The notes under the pieces are model-generated. The model was not told where the DNA came from, made no database searches, and worked only from the letters and a program-made list of their open reading frames with translations. A DNA stretch of 57,290 bases, taken from the NCBI GenBank assembly GCA_022791815.1, contig JAAVZU010000076.1, positions 1-57,290 of the forward strand. Direction: 5' to 3'. Source of the stretch: Lachnospiraceae bacterium (GTDB lineage: Bacteria; Bacillota; Clostridia; Lachnospirales; Lachnospiraceae). The translations under genes and the position numbers were made by a program. Shown piece after piece: positions 6,846-14,720 of the stretch. Numbering within the stretch: position 1 is the first letter of the stretch; each line of letters begins with the position of its first letter.

Positions 6846-6908
6846 CATAATTTGTTGTATACTTATCATGTAGGCAAACAAATGTTCTTAATAGGTAGGA
6901 GTGATTGC

Positions 6909-7025
6909 ATGAGTAAGGAAACTATTATTCTTATTTTGGAGCAGTTTGATGATCAAAAAGATGCTCGTCTGCTTCAACATATTTATTTTTTTCTGCTTGG
7001 AATGATGAAAATGCAGAAAAATTAA
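6909..7025 (+). CDS. 38-residue ORF between hicAB and integrase
   Basis: Found by hand: ATG at 6909 behind TAGGAG, stop at 7023-7025. It encodes MSKETIILILEQFDDQKDAR and a hydrophobic tail ending LLGMMKMQKN. It is helical with an amphipathic face and resembles no excisionase I know. A position just before the integrase is where such elements often keep a small directionality or regulatory protein, but that is only context. It could be non-coding. Confidence 0.4.
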   Translation: MSKETIILILEQFDDQKDARLLQHIYFFLLGMMKMQKN

Positions 7026-7056
7026 CAACTGTTTAAAATACGCCTTTTACATAAAA

Positions 7057-7086
7057 AATTCGTCCCTGCTGGAACAAGGACGAATT
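7057..7086 (-). terminator. Hairpin with T run on the minus strand
   Basis: AATTCGTCC (7057-7065) and GGACGAATT (7078-7086) are perfect 9-bp arms. Only the leftward transcript has a T run after it, so this would stop minus-strand transcription entering from the integrase region and protect hicAB from antisense reads. Confidence 0.6.
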
Positions 7087-7097
7087 AAAAACTATAT

Positions 7098-7180
7098 TAC
7101 TCATTGAGAATTTACTAATGATATAATACAGACCTAACTTTATATATTATACCATATTTTTACATCTTTCTCAATGAGTA
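7098..7180. repeat. 13-bp inverted repeat upstream of the integrase
   Basis: TACTCATTGAGAA (7098-7110) and TTCTCAATGAGTA (7168-7180) are perfect reverse complements 57 bases apart, immediately before the integrase Shine-Dalgarno site. The spacing is too long for a simple terminator. It may be a binding site pair for the integrase or an excisionase, or an mRNA leader structure. The motif faintly resembles CTCTTTGAGAA at the rpsI stop. Confidence 0.55.
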
Positions 7181-7223
7181 GGTGTATTTTTTATACTCTT
7201 TTTTAAGAAAGGAATGGTGTAAT

Positions 7224-8270
7224 ATGAAATTACCAAATGGATTTGGCAGTGTCTACAAACTGCATGGAAACAGAAGAAAACCCTGGGCTGTACGTATCAC
7301 CACATCCAGAGTTCAGGATAGCGAAGGTTTTACTCACTGGAAATATAAATATCTTGGATATTATAAAACCAAGGAAGAAGCTTTAGTTGCTTTAACTAAT
7401 TATAATCAAAATCCTTATGACTTAGATGCTAACAAGACAACTTTTACAGAGGTGTACGAAAAATGGAGTATAGAGCATTTTCCTAAAATTTCAGAGAGTA
7501 ACCAGAAAGGGTACTCTGCATCTTATAAAAGTTGTTCTTCGTTATATGATATGAAAATGAATGAAATTAGAAAGTCCCATCTTCAAAATGTTGTTGATAC
7601 TTGTGGAAAGAATTATCCAACGCTAAGAAAATTAAAGGTCCTCTTTAATTCTATGTATAAATTTGCACTAGAAAATGATATTGTCGGAAAGGACTATTCT
7701 CAATTTGTTGACATCGTTCAATATAAGGATAAGAATCCCAACACAATTAGCAGGTCTCCTTTTTCAGTTGAAGATATAGAAAAAGTGTGGACATATAAGA
7801 ATAATGAGTATTGTTCTGTTGTTTTAATGCTTTTATATTCTGGATGTCGTGTGTCAGAACTTTTAGATTTAAAAAAAGAAAATGTGAATTTAGAAGAACG
7901 CTGTTTTGATATTATTGCATCAAAAACAAAGGCTGGAATAAGGAAGGTTCCAATCTCTCAAAAAACTTTTTCTTTTTTTGAATACTGGATGCATAAGAAT
8001 AGCTGTGAATACCTTCTTTCTACTAAAGAAGGAGAACATTTCTTATATCGTAATTTTTATGATAGTTATTGGAAGCCTTTAATGAAAGAAATGGATATTA
8101 CACATAATCCGCACGATACCAGGCATACTTGCATCAGCAATCTTACACTTGCAGGAGTTGATGATAAAATTATTAAGAAAATTGTTGGTCATGCTGGAAA
8201 AAGTGTAACTGAAAAAGTATACACACATTTTGAAATTCAGATACTTCTTGATGCCATTGATAAAATATAG
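7224..8270 (+). CDS. int: Tyrosine-family integrase of the mobile element
   Basis: A 348-residue integrase; the ATG at 7224 (MKLPNGFGSVYKLHGNRRKP) follows AAAGGA, whereas the earlier in-frame start at 7182 has none. Residues 1-70 form a Tn916/phage-type arm-binding domain, about 75-165 the core-binding domain, and about 180-348 the catalytic domain with R209, K236, H297xxR300, H323 and nucleophile Y333. Its 3' end points at rpsI, 168 bp away, and the 3' end of rpsI is a known target of integrative elements in Firmicutes. It would catalyse site-specific integration and, with an excisionase, excision. Confidence 0.92.
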   Translation: MKLPNGFGSVYKLHGNRRKPWAVRITTSRVQDSEGFTHWKYKYLGYYKTKEEALVALTNYNQNPYDLDANKTTFTEVYEKWSIEHFPKISESNQKGYSASYKSCSSLYDMKMNEIRKSHLQNVVDTCGKNYPTLRKLKVLFNSMYKFALENDIVGKDYSQFVDIVQYKDKNPNTISRSPFSVEDIEKVWTYKNNEYCSVVLMLLYSGCRVSELLDLKKENVNLEERCFDIIASKTKAGIRKVPISQKTFSFFEYWMHKNSCEYLLSTKEGEHFLYRNFYDSYWKPLMKEMDITHNPHDTRHTCISNLTLAGVDDKIIKKIVGHAGKSVTEKVYTHFEIQILLDAIDKI

Positions 8271-8306
8271 TTAGATATTTTGTTATTTCATGTTTTGTGA
8301 AGTTTT

Positions 8307-8339
8307 GTGTAGGCAACGTGTAAGCAACATGTAAGAAAT
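8307..8339 (+). repeat. Three tandem 11-bp repeats beyond int, possible arm or att sites
   Basis: GTGTAGGCAAC, GTGTAAGCAAC and ATGTAAGAAAT lie head to tail at 8307-8317, 8318-8328 and 8329-8339. Short direct repeats beside the integrase at the element edge are the expected form of arm-type integrase binding sites. The chromosome junction should lie between here and the rpsI stop at 8439; without the other end the exact att core cannot be fixed. Confidence 0.5.
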
Positions 8340-8382
8340 CATAAATTTTCTTACATTTTCTCACAACTTTGAACCATTGAAA

Positions 8383-8412
8383 AATCCCCGAAAATATACA
8401 TTTTCGGGGATT
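8383..8412 (-). terminator. rplM-rpsI terminator
   Basis: AATCCCCGAAAAT (8383-8395) and ATTTTCGGGGATT (8400-8412) form a 13-bp stem. Read leftward it is followed by a T run and lies 27 bases past the rpsI stop. It also closes the rightward integrase transcript less efficiently. Confidence 0.85.
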
Positions 8413-8438
8413 TATTAACTTCATTTTTTCTAAATAAA

Positions 8439-8831
8439 TTATCTCTTTGAGAACTGTGGTGCACGACGAGCAGCTTTCAAACCATATTTCTTTCTTTCCT
8501 TCATACGAGGATCTCTTGTTAAGAAACCTGCTTTCTTAAGAGCTGGTCTATAATCGTTATCAACAGTTAATAATGCTCTTGAAATACCATGACGGATTGC
8601 TCCAGCCTGTCCTGTAAATCCACCACCGCGAACATTTACTAAAACATCATATTTGTCAGATGTCTGAGTTAAAACAAGTGGCTGACGAACGATTAATTTT
8701 AGTGTTTCAAGACCAAAATATTCATCCATATCCTTCTTGTTAATTGTAACCTTACCTGTACCTGGTACTAAGTATACTCTAGCAATACTCTTTTTTCTTC
8801 TACCTGTTCCGTAAAATTTTGAACTAGCCAA
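8439..8831 (-). CDS. rpsI: 30S ribosomal protein S9
   Basis: A 130-residue protein of normal length. It starts [21 protein letters not shown] and ends with the universal basic tail RAPQFSKR, which reaches the decoding centre. An AGGAGG site precedes the ATG. It is co-transcribed with rplM, 27 bp upstream, the usual bacterial pair. Its 3' end is the probable insertion target of the neighbouring element, and the coding sequence is intact after integration. Confidence 0.99.
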   Translation of the reverse strand: MASSKFYGTGRRKKSIARVYLVPGTGKVTINKKDMDEYFGLETLKLIVRQPLVLTQTSDKYDVLVNVRGGGFTGQAGAIRHGISRALLTVDNDYRPALKKAGFLTRDPRMKERKKYGLKAARRAPQFSKR

Positions 8832-8858
8832 TGTTATTTCCTCCTTTCAAATCCCTGA

Positions 8859-9299
8859 TTAGTATCTGCTCTTAAATTCTAAAACTTCTGGCTTCTGAGC
8901 TGCATGATTATGTTCTGGACCAGCATATACATGAAGTTTCTTCAACATACTTCTACCTAAAGGTCCTTTTGGCAACATACCTTTTACAGCAAGAGTGATA
9001 ACATTTTCTGGCTTCTTAGCTAACATCTCTTTTAATGTAGTTTCTTTCATTCCACCTACATAATCAGAATGATGATAGTAAATCTTCTGATCTAATTTCT
9101 TACCAGTTACTTTAATCTTTTCAGCATTTACTACAATAACGTAATCGCCTGTATCAATATGAGGTGTATAAGTTGGTTTATTCTTACCTCTTAAAATCTT
9201 TGCAATTTCTGAAGTCAAACGTCCTAATGTTTGGTCAGTTGCATCTACAACATACCATTTTCTCTCGATTGTTGCCGGACTAGCCATATAACTCTTCAT
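8859..9299 (-). CDS. rplM: 50S ribosomal protein L13
   Basis: A 146-residue protein ([20 protein letters not shown]; conserved [21 protein letters not shown] block). It is an early-assembly large-subunit protein. A strong AAGGAGG site lies before the ATG. It is the first gene of the rplM-rpsI operon, behind a consensus promoter and a structured leader of about 130 bases, which suggests feedback control by its product. Confidence 0.99.
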   Translation of the reverse strand: MKSYMASPATIERKWYVVDATDQTLGRLTSEIAKILRGKNKPTYTPHIDTGDYVIVVNAEKIKVTGKKLDQKIYYHHSDYVGGMKETTLKEMLAKKPENVITLAVKGMLPKGPLGRSMLKKLHVYAGPEHNHAAQKPEVLEFKSRY

Positions 9300-9315
9300 T
9301 GGTTTTCCTCCTTAA

Positions 9316-9434
9316 AATATTATATCAAATGAAGTCTTTTTATTCTGTATTATACTTACAGCTACTATAAATGCGACTCTGCTAATCCTGCTATTACCGG
9401 GGCTTTGGCTTAAGCACTTTTAGACATATCACAG
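9316..9434 (-). ncRNA. Candidate L13 leader RNA
   Basis: Between the promoter and the rplM Shine-Dalgarno site lies about 120 bases of unusually G+C-rich sequence for this genome (AAGCCAAAGCCCCGGTAATA and a following GCAGGATTAGCAGAGTCGC). L13-binding autoregulatory leaders are known in Firmicutes at exactly this position. I identify it by position and composition only; I did not fold it against the family model. Confidence 0.45.
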
Positions 9435-9440
9435 TAAAAT

Positions 9441-9469
9441 ATTATATTATTTTCCCCTTGATTTGTCAA
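9441..9469 (-). promoter_or_regulatory. rplM-rpsI promoter
   Basis: Read leftward, TTGACA (9469-9464), a 17-base spacer and TATAAT (9446-9441): a perfect sigma-A promoter about 140 bp before rplM. Confidence 0.85.
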
Positions 9470-9511
9470 GAATATTTTTACTATTTTTCATGTTTTAGGA
9501 TATTTTTTGTA

Positions 9512-9560
9512 ACAGTTTCCTCATACAAAAATATATATACAACTTGTGTGAGGAAATTGT
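9512..9560. repeat. 17-bp imperfect inverted repeat in the rplM upstream gap
   Basis: ACAGTTTCCTCATACAA (9512-9528) faces TTGTGTGAGGAAATTGT (9544-9560), with 15 of 17 pairs and an AT-rich loop. It lies in the 430-bp gap between the rplM promoter and the ybjQ-type gene, which holds no gene I can support. No T run follows, so it is not an obvious terminator. Confidence 0.5.
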
Positions 9561-9686
9561 CCTTTGTAAACAAATTGTACATACACTTTTACATTCCTTA
9601 ATGGCATACATGAATATTTATTATGAAAGACCTGATAAATGGTTGCATTTCGTGCAAGTTTACTTAAAAAAAATATAACCATTTGT

Positions 9687-9741
9687 CTAACTAACTGTAT
9701 GAGTTATGTAGGGCGAAAACCCAGAATACAAATATAGTTAG
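9687..9741 (+). repeat. Structured intergenic repeat, copy A
   Basis: Outer arms CTAACTA/TAGTTAG (9687-9693 and 9735-9741) enclose TGTATGAG, then a GGG-CGAAAA-CCC hairpin, then AGAATACAAATA. The same layout with different paired bases occurs at 12773-12826. Conserved loops with changed but still paired stems suggest a structured RNA or a mobile palindrome. It lies in a gene-free gap. Confidence 0.45.
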
Positions 9742-9852
9742 TGATTGTGAAAATGTAAAGCACATAGCAATTAGCTTTCATTTATAGTACTTTTAGTCAT
9801 ATTATATATTTCTGCAAAATATGAATAGCATATCTGAACTGCTATTATAATA

Positions 9853-9885
9853 TAAAAAATCCCCAATACCAAATAGCACTGGGGA
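9853..9885 (-). terminator. Terminator of the YbjQ-family gene
   Basis: Read leftward, TCCCCA and TGGGGA form a 6-bp stem followed by ATTTTTTATA, about 17 bases past the stop. Confidence 0.7.
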
Positions 9886-9901
9886 CAAAATTATTCATTT
9901 C

Positions 9902-10225
9902 TTACTTGAACTTTACTGCAGTTCCATAGGCAATAACCTCTGCTGCACCTTGGATAACTGCGGAAGAAGCATAACGAATATTTACTATTGCATCGGCACC
10001 CATACCTTCTGCTTCTTCTACCATACGTTTTGTTGCTAAGGCTCTTGCCTCATTCATCATTTGTGTATACGCCTTCAATTCTCCACCAACTAGAGTTTTA
10101 AAACTCTGGGTAATATCCTTTCCCACATTCTTTGACTGAATAGTACTTCCTTTCGCCAAACCTAACATTTCTAATTCTTTTCCTGTAATGTAATCAGTAT
10201 TTACTAAGATCATCTTCTTCTCCAC
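9902..10225 (-). CDS. YbjQ/UPF0145 family protein
   Basis: A 107-residue protein of the YbjQ (UPF0145, putative heavy-metal-binding) family: an early GKELEMLGLAKGSTIQSKNV strand, a central LKAYTQMMNEARALATKRMV helix, and a GADAIVNIRYASSAV/AYGTAV core. Members form oligomeric rings; the biochemical role is not established. Its start overlaps the end of the upstream small membrane protein by 32 bp, so the two are probably translated together. Confidence 0.88.
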   Translation of the reverse strand: MEKKMILVNTDYITGKELEMLGLAKGSTIQSKNVGKDITQSFKTLVGGELKAYTQMMNEARALATKRMVEEAEGMGADAIVNIRYASSAVIQGAAEVIAYGTAVKFK

Positions 10226-10418
10226 TCCTTATCTCTTTGATTCGTTCTATCAGAACATATATACTCACACAAGCCAATGCAAAAGGTATAACACCGCCCA
10301 ATACCTTTACTACAAAAGGTATCTCTTCAGCAACAAAACAGAGAGCCACAAAGCCTATATTATACAAACATAGAATAAGAGTAACAATAATTGGGGCAAT
10401 CATTTTCTTTGCTTTCAC
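10194..10418 (-). CDS. Small two-helix membrane protein paired with YbjQ
   Basis: A 74-residue protein with two hydrophobic helices (about residues 8-30 and 36-57) and an acidic cytoplasmic tail ending GEEDDLSKY. AGGAGG precedes the ATG. Its 3' end overlaps the YbjQ-family gene start, so it may tether that protein to the membrane. No named family was recognised. The 218-bp gap upstream (10419-10636) holds nothing I can support. Confidence 0.6.
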   Translation of the reverse strand: MKAKKMIAPIIVTLILCLYNIGFVALCFVAEEIPFVVKVLGGVIPFALACVSIYVLIERIKEIRSGEEDDLSKY

Positions 10419-10636
10419 CTTAATTCCTCCTATCTGTCAGCCGTTTTTTCTTTTCATTATACAGCCGCTTATTTGAAAGAATCTGTATCTGTTCAGTACT
10501 TGGCAAATATGATATTAGTTATTTATTCTGAATAGCTACAAATTTTGACATACTTAGTTTACCATACTCTTTCCTAAAATTCTACTAATTTTTACGATAT
10601 TTTTACCAACTATATCAACTATATGGAAACTTTTTT

Positions 10637-11482
10637 TTACTTTCCTCTTTCCTCATAATCATCTAGAAAATTATATTGTATTCTTGTATTATGATATCCA
10701 ATCAAGGTATCCAGATTCACATCGTGTACACTGCGAAAAATATTTCGGTCAATTACTTCGCTGGTTTCCCGCATCTTTTTTATCCATTCTTTCATTTCCT
10801 GGCGTTTCGATTCCCCTACTCCATCCCCGCTTTTTGAGATATTTTCTGTGAAACGGCAGGCACATTGTAAAAATTTCAATTCATTGTAATTCTTCCATGT
10901 AATGATATCTGCTTCTTTAATAAGATACATCGGACGAATCAATTCCATACCGACGAAATTAGTACTGTGGAGCTTTGGCATCATGGTCTGAATCTGTCCG
11001 CCATACATCATTCCCATAAGAATGGTTTCTATCACGTCATCAAAATGATGCCCCAATGCAATCTTATTGCATCCTAAATCTTGTGCATTTTTATATAAAT
11101 GCCCACGCCGCATTCTGGCACACAAGTAACAAGGATTCTCTTCCACATCCTTCACTATGTCAAAAATTTGGGTATCAAACATATGAAGTGGAATATGTAA
11201 TAATTCTGCATTACTAAGAAGTTTTTCCTTATTCTTTTGATTATATCCAGGATTCATAGACAAGAATTTCAGTTCAAAATGCATCTTTCCATGCCGTTGC
11301 AATTCCTGCAACAGTTTAGCAAGAAGCATGGAATCTTTTCCACCAGAAATACACACTGCAATTTTATCTCCCTCTTGAATCAAATCATATTCTTGTATTC
11401 CCTTGATAAATGGTCTCCAAATTGACTTACGGTATCTTTTAATAATGCTTCTTTCTATTTCACGACAACGATCCAATTCCAT
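10637..11482 (-). CDS. TtcA-like tRNA thiolation ATPase
   Basis: An adenine nucleotide alpha-hydrolase of the TtcA/TilS superfamily, 281 residues from the ATG at 11482 (the frame opens at a GTG at 11500 that lies within the GGAGG site). The PP-loop SGGKDS is at residues 46-51. NPCYLCARMRRG near 120 gives the CxxC pair, and LQCACRF near 212 gives the third Fe-S ligand typical of TtcA enzymes. LGHHFDDVIET is the conserved catalytic loop. TtcA makes 2-thiocytidine in tRNA; Gram-positive members may have other targets, so no symbol is given. It is 57 bp downstream of pseC on the same strand. Confidence 0.82.
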   Translation of the reverse strand: MELDRCREIERSIIKRYRKSIWRPFIKGIQEYDLIQEGDKIAVCISGGKDSMLLAKLLQELQRHGKMHFELKFLSMNPGYNQKNKEKLLSNAELLHIPLHMFDTQIFDIVKDVEENPCYLCARMRRGHLYKNAQDLGCNKIALGHHFDDVIETILMGMMYGGQIQTMMPKLHSTNFVGMELIRPMYLIKEADIITWKNYNELKFLQCACRFTENISKSGDGVGESKRQEMKEWIKKMRETSEVIDRNIFRSVHDVNLDTLIGYHNTRIQYNFLDDYEERGK

Positions 11483-11539
11483 GTTATCCTTTACCTCCAC
11501 TGAATTATCTTTCTAAAATTTATTTTGGCAACTGCTTTG

Positions 11540-12664
11540 TTAATTAATGACTTCTTTTATAGTCTCTATTACATATTCCTGCTCTTCTTTGCTAAGAAGT
11601 GGATACATAGGAATACTAATTGCATTGGCATAATACTGTTCTGCATTCCTACAACATACCTTCTCATAACCATTTTTCTGATAATATGGATGTTTATACA
11701 CAGGAATATAATGCACATTCACACCAATATTTTTACTTCTTAAAGCATCAAAAACTTCTTTTCTATCTTTCTCTAACACCTGGATTACATACAAGTGCCA
11801 GCTATTATGACAGCCCGCTTCTTGTTTTGGAATTTGTATTCCTTTTATGTCAGCAAAAGCTTCATTATATCTTTTGGCAATCTCTCGTCTTCTTTCCACA
11901 AATCGTTCTAATTTTTTCATCTGGCTTATACCTAATGCACATTGAATATCTGTAATCCTATAATTATACCCTAAGTCCAGTTGTTCATAATACCATCCAC
12001 CCTCATTTTTCTCTAAAAATCTTTCATCCCTTGTAATGCCATGACTGCGGAATAATACAAGTTTGTCATACAATTCTTTGCTATTCGTGGTTATCATACC
12101 ACCTTCTCCAGTGGTAATATGTTTAACAGGATGAAAGCTAAAGGTAGTCATGTCAGAAATACTTCCAATCTTTTTTCCTTTATAATCTGCACCTAGTGCA
12201 TGGGCAGCATCTTCTATCACTAAAAGATTATATTTCTCTGCAATTTCATGAATCTTATCCATTTTACAAGGCTGTCCTGTAAAATGGACTGCAATAATAG
12301 CCTTGGTCTTTGATGTAATCTTTTCTTCTATTTTTGTTGGATCTATATTGTAAGTGTCCGGTTCAATATCCACAAACACTGGTTTTGCTCCACAATATAG
12401 CACACAATTTGCAGATGCAGCAAAAGTAATTGGTGTTGTAATTACTTCATCTCCTTCTTTAAGCCCTGCTGCCAGACAAGCCGCATGCAATGCTGCGGTT
12501 CCATTTGATACTGCAACTGCGTATTTGGCTTCTGTGTACTCTGCTACCGTTTTTTCAAACGCTTCTACTGTTGGCCCTGTAGTTACATAATCAGAACAAA
12601 GAACCTCCACAACAGCTTCTATATCATCTTCCTCAATACATTGTCTTCCATAAGGTATATACAT
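11540..12664 (-). CDS. pseC: UDP-4-amino-4,6-dideoxy-N-acetyl-beta-L-altrosamine transaminase (PseC)
   Basis: A 374-residue PLP enzyme of the DegT/DnrJ/EryC1 family. The N-terminus (MYIPYGRQCIEEDDIEAVVE, then SDYVTTGPTVEAFE) and TFSFHPVKHITTGEGGM, with the PLP Lys in HPVKH, match PseC. GGGGAG precedes the ATG. PseC performs step 2 of CMP-pseudaminic acid synthesis, the sugar used on flagellins and surface polymers. It stands alone here, about 6 kb from pseG-pseF-pseI, and no PseB or PseH homologue is in the window. Confidence 0.88.
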   Translation of the reverse strand: MYIPYGRQCIEEDDIEAVVEVLCSDYVTTGPTVEAFEKTVAEYTEAKYAVAVSNGTAALHAACLAAGLKEGDEVITTPITFAASANCVLYCGAKPVFVDIEPDTYNIDPTKIEEKITSKTKAIIAVHFTGQPCKMDKIHEIAEKYNLLVIEDAAHALGADYKGKKIGSISDMTTFSFHPVKHITTGEGGMITTNSKELYDKLVLFRSHGITRDERFLEKNEGGWYYEQLDLGYNYRITDIQCALGISQMKKLERFVERRREIAKRYNEAFADIKGIQIPKQEAGCHNSWHLYVIQVLEKDRKEVFDALRSKNIGVNVHYIPVYKHPYYQKNGYEKVCCRNAEQYYANAISIPMYPLLSKEEQEYVIETIKEVIN

Positions 12665-12712
12665 ATTTTCTCCCCTTTTCTATTGTTATTATTTACTTTG
12701 AAAGTGTTATCG

Positions 12713-12764
12713 ATAGATATACCAATTGGTCTTTGGGCAAGCACAAACCAATTGGTATATCTAT
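12713..12764. repeat. 18-bp perfect inverted repeat upstream of pseC
   Basis: ATAGATATACCAATTGGT (12713-12730) and ACCAATTGGTATATCTAT (12747-12764) are perfect arms around a 16-base loop, 49 bp upstream of the pseC start. Each arm also contains the palindrome ACCAATTGGT. It may be a regulatory hairpin, an operator pair for a dimeric regulator, or part of the repeat that continues to 12826. Confidence 0.65.
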
Positions 12765-12772
12765 ACATAGAA

Positions 12773-12826
12773 CCTGATGTGTATGAGCATATAGGGCGAT
12801 AGCCTGGAATGCGAATACACATTAGG
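12773..12826 (+). repeat. Structured intergenic repeat, copy B
   Basis: CCTGATGTGTAT (12773-12784) pairs with ATACACATTAGG (12815-12826), 11 of 12, around GAG-CATA-TA and a GGGC-GATA-GCCT hairpin. It aligns with copy A at 9687-9741. The following bases to about 12900 include a small AGCACGTAGTGC hairpin and a TGCTGCC/GGCAGCA stem. The remaining gap to 13027 holds no gene I can support. Confidence 0.5.
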
Positions 12827-13027
12827 CAGTTATGAGAGCACGTAGTGCGGAGTAACCGACACTTTCATTCATTGTGTTGCTGCCAAAGGCAGCATATATG
12901 TTTACTGAAACTAAAAAAAGTATACCACAAATATAATTCTATGTACTACTTTTTTTCTTGCATTCTCTCTAAAAAAATTATTAGACTTATTTTACACCAC
13001 TTTACTATTTGCATCAAAATGTAATTC

Positions 13028-14716
13028 CTACTTCCCTTGTATCCAAAATTCCACACCATCTTCTATATTTTCGCATCCATATTTCCACTGATGAAGTTTT
13101 AATATATGCCCAACTATAGTAAGTCCCAAACCGCTGCTGCGAAGCATTTTTCCATTATTTTTATTAGACTGGTAATAGCCATCCCAAATATGTTTCCTTA
13201 TATTTTCCTCTATCTTTGCCCCATTATTAAAAAAACGGATTTCAGGTTTTTTCTTGTAATAACCAAATGTAACCCGTATGACACCTCCAATAGGAACATG
13301 CTTCATTCCATTTGATACCAAATTAGAAATTACCTTCCTCATACCAGACAAATCTCCATTTATAAATAAACTATCTTCTCCACAAAACTCTAACTGAATC
13401 TGCTTTTCTTCTATAAAATTTTCATATTGTTGTATTACTACATGAGTTAATTCTACAAGTTCAATTTCTTCTATATCCAAAGTATAAGTCCGGTTTTCCA
13501 GCTTGGATAATTCTAGCATATCTAGTACCAATTCGTCCATTTCTCTACTTTCCTCAATAATTACATTTATATACTCTTTCTTCTTCTCTTCTGACTTTTG
13601 ATTCTGTAAACCTTCACAGTAACCTTGAATAATACTAATAGGTGTTTTCAGTTCGTGAGCGATTGCTCTTGTCAACATCTTTTGATTTTTATTAATAATC
13701 TGTTGTTTTTGTATATTTATATAAATCATTATAAAAATCATACAACACACAAATATATATATAATTGTTGCAAATATATATACTAATCTCAAATGGCATA
13801 TAGCTGCCCATAGTGGATATGCCACAAAGGTATATATCATCTGATTTCCTGTTTCTTCAAATATAACTTCCGTTTTCTTTTGTATCTTTTGGACTCCCAT
13901 TTTATCACAATTACCTTTATTCTTTGCTAGTTTTTGGCATTCCATGCATAAACTCATTATATTTTTGTCTTCTTCACTTTCCTGCAAAAAAGAAAACTCA
14001 CATTCCAAAACTGCATTCTGTACAAAAGGCTCTCTTTCTTCTTTCACCTTATACTTGTATGTCTTTTTTACATAATACTTCACATTATCTCCTACTTGAG
14101 CATAAAAATAATTGCCATTCTTATCTTTCCATGTAGGATATTTCCCTTCCTCATAATCAGGGTCCAAACTGCTTCCTAAAACCATTATCTTTGTTGGCAC
14201 AATATAAACACCATCTATATAACCTTCTACAGCAATAGCAGCTTCCTCCTGCCCCTTACATAAACAGGCAATTTCGTTTATTTCTTTGGGATTTAAATAA
14301 TCTGACAAGTTTAGTATCTTTTGCTCTGTTTCCTCAAAAACAGTATCTCCTTCTTCATCTTTATATTGTTCGTAAATATGATAAAAAACTTTATCTCCAT
14401 TTTCATAAATGGTTTCTCCCGTATCCCTCTCTATTTTCCCATAAAAACCAATGTCCTCCCCTTGAATAACATCATAAATATTTTCCATTTCTCTGGAAAA
14501 ATAAAATAACTCCTCTTCTACATCATTTTCCCCGCTTTCAAATTCCCGAAGAAGTTTCTTACATTTCCTATCTGCTCTCTCTATTCTTTCTTCCATTTGA
14601 TTTTTTACAGCTTTGCTGTCAATATAAGTCATTCCTCCTAATCCAAAACAAAAAACAAGAAGGAGTATAAGAGAAATCAGAACAAATATACTTCCATACC
14701 ATCCTTTTTTTCTCAT
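13028..14716 (-). CDS. Membrane sensor histidine kinase
   Basis: A 562-residue kinase from the ATG at 14716 (MRKKGWYGSIFVLISL), chosen for the GGAAGGAG site that overlaps the regulator's stop; the frame itself opens at 14782. It has a transmembrane helix at about residues 8-30, a large extracellular region to about 310, a second helix near 315-340, then the H-box AIAHELKTPISIIQGYCEG, an N-box NLVSNGMKHVP and a G-box SSGLGLTIV. It autophosphorylates and passes phosphate to the regulator at 14721. The extracellular ligand is unknown. Confidence 0.92.
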   Translation of the reverse strand: MRKKGWYGSIFVLISLILLLVFCFGLGGMTYIDSKAVKNQMEERIERADRKCKKLLREFESGENDVEEELFYFSREMENIYDVIQGEDIGFYGKIERDTGETIYENGDKVFYHIYEQYKDEEGDTVFEETEQKILNLSDYLNPKEINEIACLCKGQEEAAIAVEGYIDGVYIVPTKIMVLGSSLDPDYEEGKYPTWKDKNGNYFYAQVGDNVKYYVKKTYKYKVKEEREPFVQNAVLECEFSFLQESEEDKNIMSLCMECQKLAKNKGNCDKMGVQKIQKKTEVIFEETGNQMIYTFVAYPLWAAICHLRLVYIFATIIYIFVCCMIFIMIYINIQKQQIINKNQKMLTRAIAHELKTPISIIQGYCEGLQNQKSEEKKKEYINVIIEESREMDELVLDMLELSKLENRTYTLDIEEIELVELTHVVIQQYENFIEEKQIQLEFCGEDSLFINGDLSGMRKVISNLVSNGMKHVPIGGVIRVTFGYYKKKPEIRFFNNGAKIEENIRKHIWDGYYQSNKNNGKMLRSSGLGLTIVGHILKLHQWKYGCENIEDGVEFWIQGK

Positions 14717-14720
14717 TTTA

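Noticed and set aside
8307-8339. CRISPR array
   Set aside because: The repeats are 11 bp, contiguous and without spacers; no cas gene is present anywhere in the window.
12619-12822. 67-residue leftward frame over the pseC upstream region
   Set aside because: It spans the 18-bp inverted repeat and the structured repeat, and has no ribosome-binding site or recognisable content.
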